The notes: generated by a model not told the origin, from the letters alone. A stretch of 64,000 nt of DNA from Orbilia blumenaviensis (GCA_036872755.1 JAVHNS010000002.1:3906001-3970000), one strand, 5' to 3'. Shown: positions 34,434 to 45,899, counted from the first letter of the stretch. Program-made: numbers and translations.

Positions 34434-37400
34434 TAAGCAAGAGAGAAGAATATTAGGTGATAAATCCAAGTCGCAGGATTGGATCTCCTGGTTCCAAGTT
34501 GACGGGAACGCAAACTTTTGAGCTGCAGTGTTGATCCATCGAAATTCCAGACGTTACGGGTGCTTATATAGAAGAGATCCGCCTACTTGTTCTGCCTAGT
34601 CATTTCAATCGATCTCGCAATGTCAATTGGCCAGCACAAGGCATCCTGGCATATCCGAATATCCTGGCACGGTGGACAGCCAACCCCAGCTCAAGGGTGG
34701 TAGGACGCCGTGGGTTCACGGTTAGTATTAGATGGTGTTTTTTAGGTTTGCGCCTGCATCTAACATGATAAAGGCTATCCATGATCTCGAACCTCGTGAA
34801 CGTGATACCTCGTTGAACATATAAGCTTAAGAGCTCTCGTTGTGCAATTGTGGATCAGTTGGCCCTATCGTGGAGCCCTATTCAAGCCACGGACCGGAAA
34901 CCCGCTCAAACAACCTCTCTCGGCGCTGCAAATCAACTTGGCGACAACGTTTCGCCTACCAAGCGACATATCGGCAAGGGCTTGGCGGCTGCTTGGCCCT
35001 TACTGGGGCGTTGGATGAGCCGATTATTAGCAAAAATTATATTATCTTTCGTCGGATTGGAGGGTAACGGCGGACCCAAAGCGCTGGATTCGCTGTACTC
35101 TGAAGAATTATGTAATAGTTCCGTGTGCAAGTCTGGCAGGTGTAAATAAAAGCAAAGATCGGCCTGCAGGTGCAAGGCGTAAAGGAGGCAGCTGCAAAAT
35201 GCCGTTTGATGTGCCCCTCCTGTATTCACATAGACATGCTCCATAAGGGCCAAAAAAAAAAAAAAAAAAACCAAAGGTACACTGTATGGATTACAGCAAA
35301 GACTTATATGTAAAAAAAAAGGGTGAGGTCCTTGTCAATTGCATTTAAACTGTCGATACCACCTCAGTTTCAAACTTTAACTAAAATACGCATGGGCCGA
35401 TGAATGATTTGGCTGCAGGAGTTATTCAGTCTTTTTTTTCTTTTTTTTCTGGGACAGGAAGAACATGGGCAGAACTATCCGGCTATATCTGAAGTGGTAA
35501 CGTAACTATACCAGAACTAACGCTTGGGCACGTATAAAGTGGGCCAGGACCAAGGTTTCTGAAATACGTAGTAGTTCACAACTATAGTATGTGTTTTCTC
35601 TTGAGTTTTCCCCTCTTTGTTCAAACATGTTTAGAGCACTCTTGTGGGCATATTTTCTCCTCTCTCTTTATGTGGCTATAGCTATCAATTCGTGGGGTTC
35701 AGGGAGGTCTGTCGTTTATAGGATTATAGCTAGGCAAACGCCAAACGAACCAGTAAATGTGTTGCTTTTGTGGTATTATAGGAGTCACACGAAGACGTGT
35801 TGTGTTGTTTCGCGTTGTTAGGTTACACAGGCGAGAAATATCAAAGAACAAACGCGAACAGCTTTTGGCTCCCCTTTCTCCTTCAACCACCAACATGACA
35901 GCAATCTACCGGCAATCTACTTATCTTATCGCCTCAAACCGTCAACGTTGATTTTGGGATCTCGAAACGAAACGTCTCTAATCTATCACTTATATTACCC
36001 GCTTCAACAGCTACCTGCTTGATATATCAACAATTTTGCCCCTCGGCCGCGTCATTGTCGACCATTCTGCAAACCCTCCTCTGTCGTGCTTCTGATTGTC
36101 TATTATGGACTAATATGGACTCTTTCTGTGATAGACTTGCTTCCGAGACCAAAATGAGCCTATCCATATCTCTTTCTAGCTGGCATGAGTCTTGCGGGCC
36201 AAACGTACACCAAGTGTGAATGAGGGAACTATCCACTGTTTCGAATAGATTGCGTTCGACACCACCCCACACGGTTCGCGGGGGTCCAATCCGAAAGCCG
36301 TCGTCCCGTGACCGCTGCCATAGAACCGGCCTCAGAGTATGGACCAATGGGCTCTTTGGTGGTGGAAATGGTGTTCGGCGGCTGGAAAACACTTTGTCTC
36401 TTAAAACAGCAGAGTGGAGCGGTCTTCTGGAACTTAACCCTAAGCATCAAGTCAAAATCGTATACGTCATATGTTGCGCCTCAAAGCCTTCTTCGTCGAA
36501 ACTTTTCGGAGTACCGAGTAGAAGGGAGAATTCTGTTAGATGGCCATCGCAGCATACAGCGAACCTGGGGAGAGAATGGATCTGGAACGATCCGGGTCTA
36601 TTTTACTGTGCGAAAGCATGGAGGTAGATCTGTTTGGAGAATGATGTGTCTAAGCAGCTGTCTGGACATGGCCTCACATAATCTCTTTGGCTCTGCTGCC
36701 GGTCGCCGCCTAGAGCGCCGCATGCCTACAATCGAATAGGTGGCCCCTGCTATCCCTTTACTGGAGGATTAAAAATTGCTGGGAGGGTCACTCGCCGGAA
36801 CAGTCATCGAAAATGGGACGAAAGTATTGACCAGTATAATTTCAACTGAATCCCTGATGGCTAGCGAATCCTCGTATCCCGTCATTCTCCGGAATGTGCG
36901 GCCGGCTTAGTTCTGATAGCATCCACTTGACTACATACATTGGCATCTCGGTCACGCTCCGGAAAGGACATGCGATGATGTGGCACCCATATCGAAAAAG
37001 AGTGTGTGAATTTGGCTCCCAGCAAAAGCTGCGGCGATGATCGCTCTGTGATCCTGAACTTTGTAACAAAAGCTCTTCCTATTTCCATTTCAACTGCCAC
37101 GCTGCTGCTAAACCTCTTCGGACACACAGTCCCTTGCCTTACGCAGATAAAGCTGTGTGGTACCTCTGGTACATTTTCAGCATGCTACATGTTTGTCTAA
37201 CGTCATTTACGTACTTCCTTTAAATGGAATTGCAGAAGTGGCAATAGAACGTACACTCGGCATTTTAAAAATAACAAGGTAGAGGGCTACCATAAACCCT
37301 GCGGTCTTTTATGCTACGTGCTTTCGCCGCCCGGAACTTTTTTCATGGAAACGAGAAGACGTACTTGGGTGGAGATGCTACACACAACCAGTGGTCCTGA

Positions 37401-39082
37401 TTTCAGTCTGGTATTTCGACGAGACTCGTGACAGTTTGGGAACTGATATGTGAGGTTCATTTCAGCGTCGTGACGCATGGTATATTCATAGAGGTGAGGC
37501 TGGGAGCATGATGGTGTCCTTGGCTATTTGCATCTGTGAGATGGGACGCGGTTTCTTGTTTATATAAATGAGAGTAGGACCAGCAGCGTTGACGGGACTA
37601 GGCGGTAGAGTTCAAGAGCGGGTTTCCGGAGCTAACAAATATACGATGGCAGCACGACGGCGGATAGGTAGTATTGTGGTGAGGATGTAATTGGTAGGAA
37701 CACTCCATTTTTTTCTTGCACTCTAACGGGTGCCTTCGTGGTCTACGGCTTCATCGCTCTTGTTCACGGCTGCCATGGTCTTAAGACCGCACTAAACTAT
37801 GGAACACCCCGTCAAGCTTCCATTTTCTCGACTTGCTGCAGTATCCCTACTCACAACTGAACTGTTAGTTCTGAATTCGATCTACGTGCGCATGTCTTGC
37901 AGGTCCGACCGGCAGTCTCTCAATCTTGTCCCTCTTAACACCGCGGGCGCTTATAGGTTTACACATCTTGTCGCAAATACTACCGACCTTGCGAAAATCA
38001 TAGTCTTGAGGACCCCTGACCAATTTGCAGTTACAATCTTCACTACCCTCCACGGCTCTAGAACTGAATCTGAAGGATACTTAGAAAGAACCTTGTGTCG
38101 ACGGCACCGTGATGTCCCGCCCTGGTGGGCCCTCCTACCCTGCCGTGAGGTGGGGTTTGAGGGTATGTTTCGTCGGTGAGAGCCATGAGCTCGCCCCTGT
38201 GGGAGAAACTGTCCGTTCTTAATATTACACTGGATTTTGGAAGTTCTTGGGTCCAAGGATAGATGGATTTGGTAAAATGCGAGTTGATCGATTCCAATTG
38301 CTACGGTTGTTGGTAGTAGCTGTGGACATGACTGCGTATAAGCTATTGGCGCTGTCGCGAAAGATGGGCGCAGAGAGAGGGCAGAAGCAGGAGTCAGGCG
38401 GTGTGCCGTGGCGCTTTCAGAGGTGTTAGGGGTGTTGCGGCTGCTTGATATTACAGTGGAAGATTTTTATGGGTTGCGAGAATAGTTCGGGGCACGCTGG
38501 GATGTTCGATCGAATCGCGGATTCAGAGACAAAGTTGGCGAAGTGCGAGGCTTTTGGCACAATTTTTCGAGATTATATGACAATTTAATTGTCGCTTTGG
38601 TTTGAACGAAAACAAATGGGCACATCCTGATGGTTTGCGGAAGTTAAGACGATCGCACTGTTCGAGTTGGGCCGCAATGTTGGGGTTAATGCTATAACAT
38701 CAGCCGCATTCATATTCCTAGCAGGTATTCACAGGTCTAAAGACAAACCCCAAACATATCATACGTATCCGACAGCATCACCAGAAGCCGCGCACGCTAC
38801 AAGACGTCCTCAAGCTTATAAAAAGGCCCGGTTGACCGGTTCCAGCAGCAGAAGTAATTTTACCTCGAATACGAGTATACTAACTAGTGCCAACCATAGC
38901 TGTAATCAAAGATGTCTTTTTACCATTCCCATTTGCCCGCTTGCGAGGCTCTTCGTCACTTGGCTTCTTAATACTCTCCTGGCCCTGGTCTTATAAACTA
39001 GCCTCCGCGAAGCCTGACCCATTTTTTTGCTTTCTTTTTTTTTCTCTTTTTTTTCTTTTTCCCTTTGCTGCTCCAGCGTCTT
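34434..39082. other. Gene-poor region, 4.65 kb
   Basis: No gene is firmly supported. The left end is the reductase promoter. A 64-residue frame beginning at an ATG at 35627 starts with a hydrophobic signal-like stretch but has no supporting homology. Frames at 36220-36739 overlap in two phases and on the opposite strand, and the one at 37799-38179 is isolated. A tract of 20 A lies at about 35251-35270. The CT-rich stretch 39010-39070 is the 3' flank of the orphan gene at 39083. Confidence 0.5.
34564..34570 (-). promoter_or_regulatory. TATA box of the ferric reductase gene
   Basis: TATATAA on the minus strand, 131 bases upstream of the chosen ATG (34433). Spacing is suitable for a fungal promoter with a short leader. 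It also supports the shorter start over the upstream open frame, which has no ATG. Confidence 0.4.
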
Positions 39083-40369
39083 TTATTCTACGTCCTCGAT
39101 GCTCTCAGAATTTGGAATTACGTTCTCCTCCGTCGCCCTCGAGTGTTGATTTGAGGCCCAAGGAGCGGTCCTTAAATAGTCGATATAGTCGTCACCTTGA
39201 CTGTTAGAGGGGGGTGTCAAAGGCTCGTTGTCCATAAGGTAGAAGACATCACCGGCTCCCTCTTCCGGGGAGTCATACCAGGCAGGCACTCCAAGCCCAG
39301 GTGTATATGGAAGTGTTCCAGGGGTTTCAAGAACCACATTCTGTCCGTTCCAGTCATGCACATCTACTGCATGTCGAAATTGCCATAAGTGAATAGAAGC
39401 CTCCACGGCAATATCCGCAAGTTCGGAGAAGCGCTTGGCTATATGCTCAACATCGGTTTGCAGTCTCTCGAAATCCTCATCTGACACAATATCCGATTTC
39501 AAGTCGAAGATAATAGGTGCGTAGGTGCCCATTGCAAATTCTACTCCGGCAATCCAGTCACGCAGTTGCGCCGCCGACTCTTCTAGAAACGTTGCGAGAA
39601 ACACGAACCATTCATCATCGAGCTCCTGGGCCGTTTGTTCGGTATCCATGAAGATTAATCTCATCATAATATTCGGCTCAGTATACCGCCCGAATGCGCC
39701 TATGGCTGCAACTGTACCTACTAAACTCTCCATCAATTCCATAAAATCCGGGTAGTCCTCAATGGCCTCTGCATAGCTACGCAGGGCGTCGTAAAAGCCA
39801 TTAGCCTCAAGATTTTGTCCCAGCGCCAGGGGGTTGATTTTTATTTCAGCTTCTCTCCATCTCCATGCATCTAGATATTCGGAAATCTGCTCGATATAAT
39901 TTATTTGGGTTTTGTAAGTCTCAAGCTCCGCAAGGAATCCGAGCAACCCCGAAATCCCAGGGAACAGAAAATCGTCAACCGGACCAGGTACGATTTGTCC
40001 AATAAAGTTTCGCATTTGCTCCCATGTCACCGGTATGATATCCCTTTTGCGAAGTCTTTTCTTCCCATCTAGAGGCGGACGGATCCTTTGGTTTCCATCG
40101 TAACTTGAGCTCTCTTCAATTTTAACTTGGGAGATACCGAGATCGCGGTATAGGATGCCATCGAAGCTTATATCAAAAGGGTTAACTGGAGATTCGTAAA
40201 TTATGGGCGGGCCGGGGTCCGGCGATGTGATGTTCAGTGCAAACTCTAAGATATCCGTCCGACCTTGAAGATGGACAAGAAATATAGAAGTCGAGGTGAC
40301 AAGGGCGATAGCGGTAAGTATAATAATGTGTTTATATGAAACTTGATGAAGAAATAAAAACGAAACCAT
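39083..40369 (-). CDS. Orphan single-pass helical protein (divergent pair, left)
   Basis: An intronless gene of 428 codons, unrecognised. Residues 14-34 are one hydrophobic helix, either a signal anchor or an uncleaved signal. A Pro-rich stalk with one N-glycosylation site follows, then a basic KKRLRKR cluster (103-109) that would suit Kex2-type cleavage if the chain enters the secretory route. From about 115 to 340 the chain is acidic, almost free of Cys and predicted helical (FLAELETYKTQINYIEQISEYL; QTDVEHIAKRFSELADIAVEAS). The tail is Pro/Ser-rich and disordered. It is divided by 361 bp from the divergent gene at 40731, which has the same plan, so the two may be co-expressed. No family or catalytic motif is visible. 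Confidence 0.75.
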   Translation of the reverse strand: MVSFLFLHQVSYKHIIILTAIALVTSTSIFLVHLQGRTDILEFALNITSPDPGPPIIYESPVNPFDISFDGILYRDLGISQVKIEESSSYDGNQRIRPPLDGKKRLRKRDIIPVTWEQMRNFIGQIVPGPVDDFLFPGISGLLGFLAELETYKTQINYIEQISEYLDAWRWREAEIKINPLALGQNLEANGFYDALRSYAEAIEDYPDFMELMESLVGTVAAIGAFGRYTEPNIMMRLIFMDTEQTAQELDDEWFVFLATFLEESAAQLRDWIAGVEFAMGTYAPIIFDLKSDIVSDEDFERLQTDVEHIAKRFSELADIAVEASIHLWQFRHAVDVHDWNGQNVVLETPGTLPYTPGLGVPAWYDSPEEGAGDVFYLMDNEPLTPPSNSQGDDYIDYLRTAPWASNQHSRATEENVIPNSESIEDVE

Positions 40370-40730
40370 TGTAGTATCCAGCCAGCTAGCTAGCTTCGCC
40401 TACAATACTTCCCCGACTAGTTAGTGTGTATTGCGGTTAGATACTAAAAGGTCAGATATTAAGAAACATGCATGGCTCGAATGGCAAATCACGGTACCTC
40501 CAGACTAAATCTAAACTGCGAAGATATGCGTTACTTCTGCATACAATATCAGGATGCAGGTTGGAATCTCGTGAGCATTGGCAAGAGGGGAATCGAGACA
40601 TTTTATTTTTTTCGTCACATTGTTCTTGAATATCAACTCGTTTAATCCGGAACACTATGCGCGCCGATATATGTAGAAATTGAGATGTACACAAAGGGTA
40701 GACAGCCTATGGACCTATGTCATCAATAAA
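40370..40730. promoter_or_regulatory. Shared promoter of the divergent orphan pair
   Basis: 361 bp separate the two ATGs. The sequence is AT-rich and has a TAGCTAGCTAGC-like palindrome near 40384-40395. No experimentally known site is recognised; the bidirectional role is inferred from gene orientation. Confidence 0.4.
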
Positions 40731-42002
40731 ATGGTCAAGTATAGACCAAAGCATATTCTAGGCTGGGTGCCGGTGACACTTCAGCAATTCCTCACTCCTT
40801 CCGTTCTTTTGTTTCTTTATCTCCTAACTCATGATCAGGCCTCTGGTACCCCTGTCGGTGGTAGTTTGCTCACAGGTATCGCAAATCTTGCAAAAAGTGA
40901 GGTTCTGAATTCGAGAGAGTGGGATAAACTCACAGTGGACAACGACCATATCGTCGCCGAATTGAAAGAAATTACGGATATAGCAAGTGACTTTCAGGAT
41001 GGTGGAATTGTCTCTGAGCGTAGCGAGTTGTTACTCGATGAATATTATTCATATCAAGCCGGGTTCCTGTGCGAAATTCTTGAACGACTTCATATTGCCA
41101 CCGCCGAACTTGAAGATTTTGCGCTTAAACTGCTAGAGTTCTACAAAGTTCCAAGACGCGAAATCGAAAACGTTCAAACAGCTTTCGATTCCTTAGACCA
41201 GTCAGTCAAGGCAATTATGAATATACAGGTCCGAGATATAGGATGGAAACCCCAGGTACCACAAGAGTCGAAGTCGTGGATAGGGATTCCTGGGCAAACG
41301 GGGACGACCGGAGGGCGATCCCCGCAAGATAATACTCTTGATACGTCTGTGGTCATGAAACTGCAGATGGGTAACAGCGCAATAGGAAACTCGAATAGCG
41401 CGGCCTTGGGAAATAGCCTGATCGCAGATGCAACACCGAGATATTCGAGTCGAGGATACATAGAAGGATGGGGAGGAAGTCGGAAACTAAAAGAAAGATT
41501 TAATATATGCGACTTAGTTGATGGGATTGCGTACTTCCTCAAAAACGATATATTCGATTACGATGCTATCTTCACATGGGTGTGGGGCAAGAAGAATCTG
41601 TTTGGTGGCGAGGTTCTGATAAATACGGAACACCCGAACCAGATAGAGCAGACACTATCTGTTGCCATTAACGATCTAGTAAAAGCCCGAAGGCGACTCA
41701 AAGAATATGTAGGAAATCTTGTGGAGGAGATTATTTCAGTTCCAAGCCTGCATGCCGTTAAATTTCCAGAGAGACTACCACGGTTTCAAAAAAGAACAGA
41801 AAAAGTTCTCGATATTGTCGAAGAGTTCAAAGCTGCTTCGGATATGTGGGCAAAAGTTCTTAGGAGGCTTTCTGTATCAATTGAGCGAATTGCAAACGAT
41901 CGAATCCGGTCCGCTTTTGCATCCAAAGTCAAGGACGGTGGAATAAAAGCACAAGCAGGAAGGGACAGCATGGTTGGTCGGCCGGGAGGCGTAGTTAAAT
42001 GA
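40731..42002 (+). CDS. Orphan helical protein with signal/anchor (divergent pair, right)
   Basis: Intronless, 423 codons from the ATG at 40731; the frame is open further upstream but without ATG. Residues about 19-33 are hydrophobic (FLTPSVLLFLYLL) and form a signal peptide or anchor. Residues 50-165 are a long helical, acidic stretch (VAELKEITDIASDFQ; CEILERLHIATAELEDFALKLLEFY). A Gly/Asn/Ser-rich linker (195-250) follows, then a second helical block (LVDGIAYFLKNDIFDYDAIF; VAINDLVKARRRLKEYVGNLVEE; IVEEFKAASDMWAKVLRRLSVSIERI). The tail is basic and glycine-rich. I see no known domain. Overall this is a two-block helical secreted or membrane protein; pore-forming and cell-surface roles are both conceivable and unproven. 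Confidence 0.75.
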   Translation: MVKYRPKHILGWVPVTLQQFLTPSVLLFLYLLTHDQASGTPVGGSLLTGIANLAKSEVLNSREWDKLTVDNDHIVAELKEITDIASDFQDGGIVSERSELLLDEYYSYQAGFLCEILERLHIATAELEDFALKLLEFYKVPRREIENVQTAFDSLDQSVKAIMNIQVRDIGWKPQVPQESKSWIGIPGQTGTTGGRSPQDNTLDTSVVMKLQMGNSAIGNSNSAALGNSLIADATPRYSSRGYIEGWGGSRKLKERFNICDLVDGIAYFLKNDIFDYDAIFTWVWGKKNLFGGEVLINTEHPNQIEQTLSVAINDLVKARRRLKEYVGNLVEEIISVPSLHAVKFPERLPRFQKRTEKVLDIVEEFKAASDMWAKVLRRLSVSIERIANDRIRSAFASKVKDGGIKAQAGRDSMVGRPGGVVK

Positions 42003-42690
42003 CTGTTAATTATGTTAACTGTTAAGATTTTCCAAGATTGAATTAACTAAGACGATTCTAAAGTTTATATCTAAATACATACACTTTTATATATATATCG
42101 TTAAAATAATTAGATGAAACCACGCCCGGGAAGTGACCTTGTTATTTCAACAAGGCAGCAGTATCGAACGTTGCTAGTACAGCTAGTTCTAGTGTTGACA
42201 TTAATGTATCCAGACCTTGCATATGCATGCATATGCCCCAACCCTATAACACGCTGTGTAACTTCGGCAATTAGAGCAGACTCTTATGCGATATACCTAT
42301 TTTAATTGAGTGTATTTGTCTATGCAGCATAGAGCTGTTCTGATTATAGCCTTCATGCTACACGTATATATGGATAGAAAGATTGTAAATTCGTATATCA
42401 TATCGCAACAGGGCTTTAAATTGCATTTTTTTTTTTTTTAGCTTTGAAGGCTCTGGCCTACATTCAGGAAAACAAAAAAAAGGGGAATATGCCTGATATC
42501 AATCTCAGGGTAGATATCAAGATCCTATATTTGAGGTCAGGCACACATCACTATTTTTGTATCAAGATGCCCCTTGCCATCATGAAGATGCTCAAACCAT
42601 CCTTGGAATTCGATTCTGCGTGGGAGCGTCATGAATGTTGTATTATTTGTGTTGTCCACAATCGCTGAGATGCTATATTTTTTTGGTCGC

Positions 42691-42843
42691 ATGCGCTTGG
42701 CTCAACCTCTAAACCCCGTCAACTTCCAGAGCGACAACCAGCCCACCAACTGCCCCGCGGGGCCTCTCGCTCAGACTATCGAAAAGAAGGACTCGACTTT
42801 GATCGCTGCTAGACAAGTCCAGCGACCAGTCCCTTCAGAGTAG
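42691..42843 (+). CDS. Possible small protein, 50 codons
   Basis: ATG to TAG, 50 residues (MRLAQPLNPVNFQSDN...). The reason to list it is codon use: Asn is AAC throughout, and Gln CAG, Val GTC, Asp GAC, Cys TGC and Pro CCC dominate, giving a GC-rich island in AT-rich flanks. That pattern is usual in well-expressed fungal genes and unlike the neighbouring noncoding DNA. There is no signal peptide, domain or family I know. It could be a stand-alone small protein, a leader ORF of PRMT5, or the exon of a gene whose other parts I missed. It lies 110 bases before the first possible PRMT5 start. Confidence 0.3.
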   Translation: MRLAQPLNPVNFQSDNQPTNCPAGPLAQTIEKKDSTLIAARQVQRPVPSE

Positions 42844-42912
42844 ATAGGTTAGTGCCATCTATGCCGTCCCTTTCTTGGTCCCAAGCACCCACAAAACGTT
42901 AACAATCCGCCA

Positions 42913-42972
42913 ATGCAGCATTTTAATAGTTTTACCGACGACAGACGACATCATGGACGGGTAGCAACCTGA
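42913..42972 (+). promoter_or_regulatory. Upstream ORF in the PRMT5 leader
   Basis: A 19-codon ATG-to-TGA frame ends about 100 bases before the PRMT5 ATG at 43076 and overlaps the 42953 ATG in another phase. If transcribed, it could damp translation of PRMT5. The start of transcription is unknown. Confidence 0.3.
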
Positions 42973-43075
42973 CAAGAAAGCTTCGTCATCATCGCTCAAG
43001 AGACCGTCCGACACCGTCTCGATCGGTGTCCGTTCTAATCAAAAACGGAAAATCGAGGATACCTTAAATATCGAA

Positions 43076-45555
43076 ATGGCTGACGCAGAGGGCCAGGCCC
43101 CAATGGCCTTTTTCATTGGAGACCATCTCCCAGCACCTAACCGTGCATTATCTTTCGATATTCTTGATAGGGCAGCCCAGGATGCTGTACGTAAAATACC
43201 ATTTTTGTTTTCTACCGAATGAGGGCTTATTGGATGCCTTTTAGAAAGACTTATGCTAATACTTTCCTCTTACACAGTATAATATGATTAGTGTCCACAT
43301 TACAAATATTAACTACCAAACAAAAATTCAAACTATAATTGAGGAAACCCGTCAGAGGGGACATACTCGAGTGTACATTCCTGGGCTCGAAGTGGAGGAT
43401 GTTAATCTACACCCGGATGATCTTGTTGCTTCAGGAAAGGTCATCGGTGTTACATCACAATGGCTCGAGTTGGATTCGCTTGACCCTCTGGTCGCCTCCG
43501 CATCACGACAAGTTTTACATCACGAAATCGGCTACGCTGGTTTCTGTGGCCTTGGTACCTTACTGATCGATGGGCCGAAAACAGCTCAGCGAAACCTGGC
43601 AGGTTATTGCCAGTCCATAGTGCAAGGCCTCGCAATTAATGCTTATTTGACTATCAATATAATGTTACCGGCTTTTGGGCCTTCTCTAGTCCCAGAACCG
43701 AAAGATATTGATTCACCCTCTCAAAATAGCGGCCGGGTCCCCCCGGATGTTCTTTACGATGATCTTACTTCTTGGGATATCTGGAATGCTATACGGACCT
43801 CAGCGAGATATACACAACGCTTGGGATTGTGTATGTATTATGTTTCTTCTCATCGGCCTTATAACAGTATCTTACCGAAAAACTAGGCCTCAAAATCGAA
43901 TATTCGCTCCCAAAAACACACACTCTGAAACGATGGTTTGCTGAACCAATTCGTTATCTCATTATCGACTCCACGGCATTTCTGCTAAACGTCAAAGGAT
44001 ATCCAGTTTTAACAAAACCGCATCAAAGGCTTGTTACTCAATTCGCGAGAAGAAATCCCTTCTATCTCTTGTCCAACACTCGGCATGCTGGGTTTGAACC
44101 AGAAGATCCCGCAGACATTGAGTTCCCGCCGCTGGGATCGACCATCCGCAGCAAAGGAGCAAGACACACTGTATCGGTAACACCAGTACGAAGGGATGAC
44201 CCGCAATCATACAGAAAGTACCTTCACCACCACCTTCTCAATTTGCCACCACCACCGCCCCTTGATAGTTTCGGGGCCGGATATCAGGACTACTTGCAAT
44301 CTCCATTGCAACCCCTAGCCGATAACCTAGAAAGTATGACTTATGAGGTCTTTGAAAAGGACCCTGTCAAATATAACCAGTATGAAAAAGCCGTCGCTCT
44401 GGCGCTACAGGATCTGAATGAACAGGGTATCGAAGACATGTAAGAATTTTCCAATTGTCTGAAAGGAACAGCAGGTCCTAATCCATATCTTAGTTGTGTC
44501 GCGGTTGTAGGTGCAGGGCGTGGTCCCCTTGTCACTCGTTGCATACGCGCGGCAACAAATGCCAGCATTGATATCACAATTTACGCCATTGAAAAGAACC
44601 CGAATGCATATACTCATCTAATGAAAATGAATCGCGATGTTTGGGGTGGTGCTGTCACCTTAGTCAAGACGGATATGCGAAAATGGAACCCCCCCAGCAC
44701 ATACGTGCATATACTTGTTTCGGAACTTCTTGGCTCCTTCGCAGATAACGAACTCTCGCCCGAGTGTCTGGATGGCGTTCAGAGGGTCCTTCATCCAACG
44801 GTGGGCATTAACATTCCCCAGTCATACACGGCGCATTATACACCTATAATGGCGCCAAAAATACACGGGGATCTACTTTCCAGAGCTACTTCCTCGAATG
44901 CCGTCGATATATATGAAGTACCATATGTCGTGATGCTCACGGCAATCGACTTTTTGTCCCAAAATACCGCCGGTGAACCGAACATTCACCAGGCATGGGA
45001 GTTCAAACATCCCGTTCCTTCTGCCGATTTGGAGCACGAGGGCGGATTCAATGACCATAACCAACGTGAAGCGATAGCAGCATTCCCAATCCCTCGACGT
45101 GGAGTTATCCACGGCATAGCCGGCTATTTTGAGTGCGTTCTTTACGAGAATGCCAATGGAACTGCAATTGTTGAACTAAGCACTCGCCCCGATACAATTG
45201 ATGCCAAGAGCAAGGATATGATCTCTTGGTTCGCAATATATTTCCCTCTCAGGGTAAGGAATAACTCCAATTTGATACCATTTGATCACAACTAATCAGT
45301 AACTAGACACCGATGCCTGTGCCAGACGACTCAGAAGCCCAGGTTTCCTTCTGGCGGCATACTGACGGAAGAAAGGTTTGGTATGATTGGATGGTTGAGA
45401 CATTCTCATTTGTTCTTACGTCATTAGACGGCGGAATCACGAGTTCGCCCTTGACTGTCCCAAGCCAAAAGAGCGATGGAGGCTACTCTCGTAAACGGGT
45501 TCCGATCGCCGTTTCTGACATTTGCAGTAGTAAGAAAAATGGCTGCTTGATGTGA
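43076..45555 (+). CDS. Protein arginine N-methyltransferase 5 (Skb1/Hsl7 family)
   Basis: Five exons, 43076-43186, 43278-43830, 43887-44439, 44494-45253 and 45307-45555, with 91-, 56-, 54- and 53-bp introns, encode 741 residues. PRMT5 makes symmetric dimethylarginine on histones, Sm proteins and others. The TIM-barrel N-domain (about 1-290) precedes the Rossmann fold. Phe377 in VFEKDPVKY is the residue tied to symmetric dimethylation. The SAM loop is GAGRGP (412-417), the acidic ribose binder is E439 in AIEKNPNA, and the double-E loop SELLGSFADNE supplies E483 and E492. A C-terminal beta-barrel follows. The frame is also open upstream through a single TAG to an ATG at 42953, so the true N-terminus may be longer. 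The third exon start was set by homology, as an earlier acceptor breaks the frame. Confidence 0.95.
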
Positions 45556-45899
45556 TCTTATATATTCTCTATGGCGTTGGATAGAATAGACCTGATACCT
45601 ATAGACTATCCATGTACTTGTAGAACTATATGCCGTCCTGCGCAACAGTAGCAGGATATTAATGTATTTCCACTGGGTGACCTGCCCGGGTTCTAGATAT
45701 ATGGAAAATATTTGTCTACGGGGGATTTTGTAACCGAAACCGTAAGCTAATGCCGTTGTTTGTACAATAAATACAACATCGTTAAGCCTGTCCCCGAAAC
45801 CAACCTCTCCGATTGCTCTTGGGCTGATAAGTACAACTGAAATGCTACTAATTTATTGGTCTACCCCGTATGGCATATAAGTTCCCCAATCCATACTCT
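45556..45899. other. Convergent intergenic region
   Basis: 344 bp of shared 3' flank between PRMT5 and the receptor gene. Nothing is recognised. Confidence 0.5.

Larger units (their letters stand above)
42003..43075. other. Intergenic and PRMT5 leader
   Basis: AT-rich up to about 42670. A 50-codon ORF with strikingly C-ending codons follows at 42691-42843, then the PRMT5 leader with two upstream ATGs (42913 and 42953). A T14 tract lies around 42427-42440. A 63-codon frame at 42114 is not supported. Confidence 0.5.

Noticed and set aside
35627..35821. 64-codon ORF with a hydrophobic start
   Set aside because: The signal-like start is suggestive, but the rest has no pattern and the ORF is too short to trust alone.
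36220..36739. Two overlapping open frames of 135 and 143 codons
   Set aside because: They overlap in different phases and with an opposite-strand frame; no ATG-context, splice pattern, codon bias or recognisable family separates one from chance.
37799..38179. 126-codon ORF starting with ATG
   Set aside because: Isolated, no signal peptide, no codon bias, no family resemblance; kept out for lack of support.
39083..42002. The divergent orphan pair as paralogues
   Set aside because: Aside from general helical composition and a similar layout, I could not align the two proteins.
43831..43867. A 37-bp intron in PRMT5
   Set aside because: Too short and it leads to the wrong frame; the acceptor at 43886 gives a 56-bp intron and restores the conserved RLGL-to-LKIEYSLP continuity.
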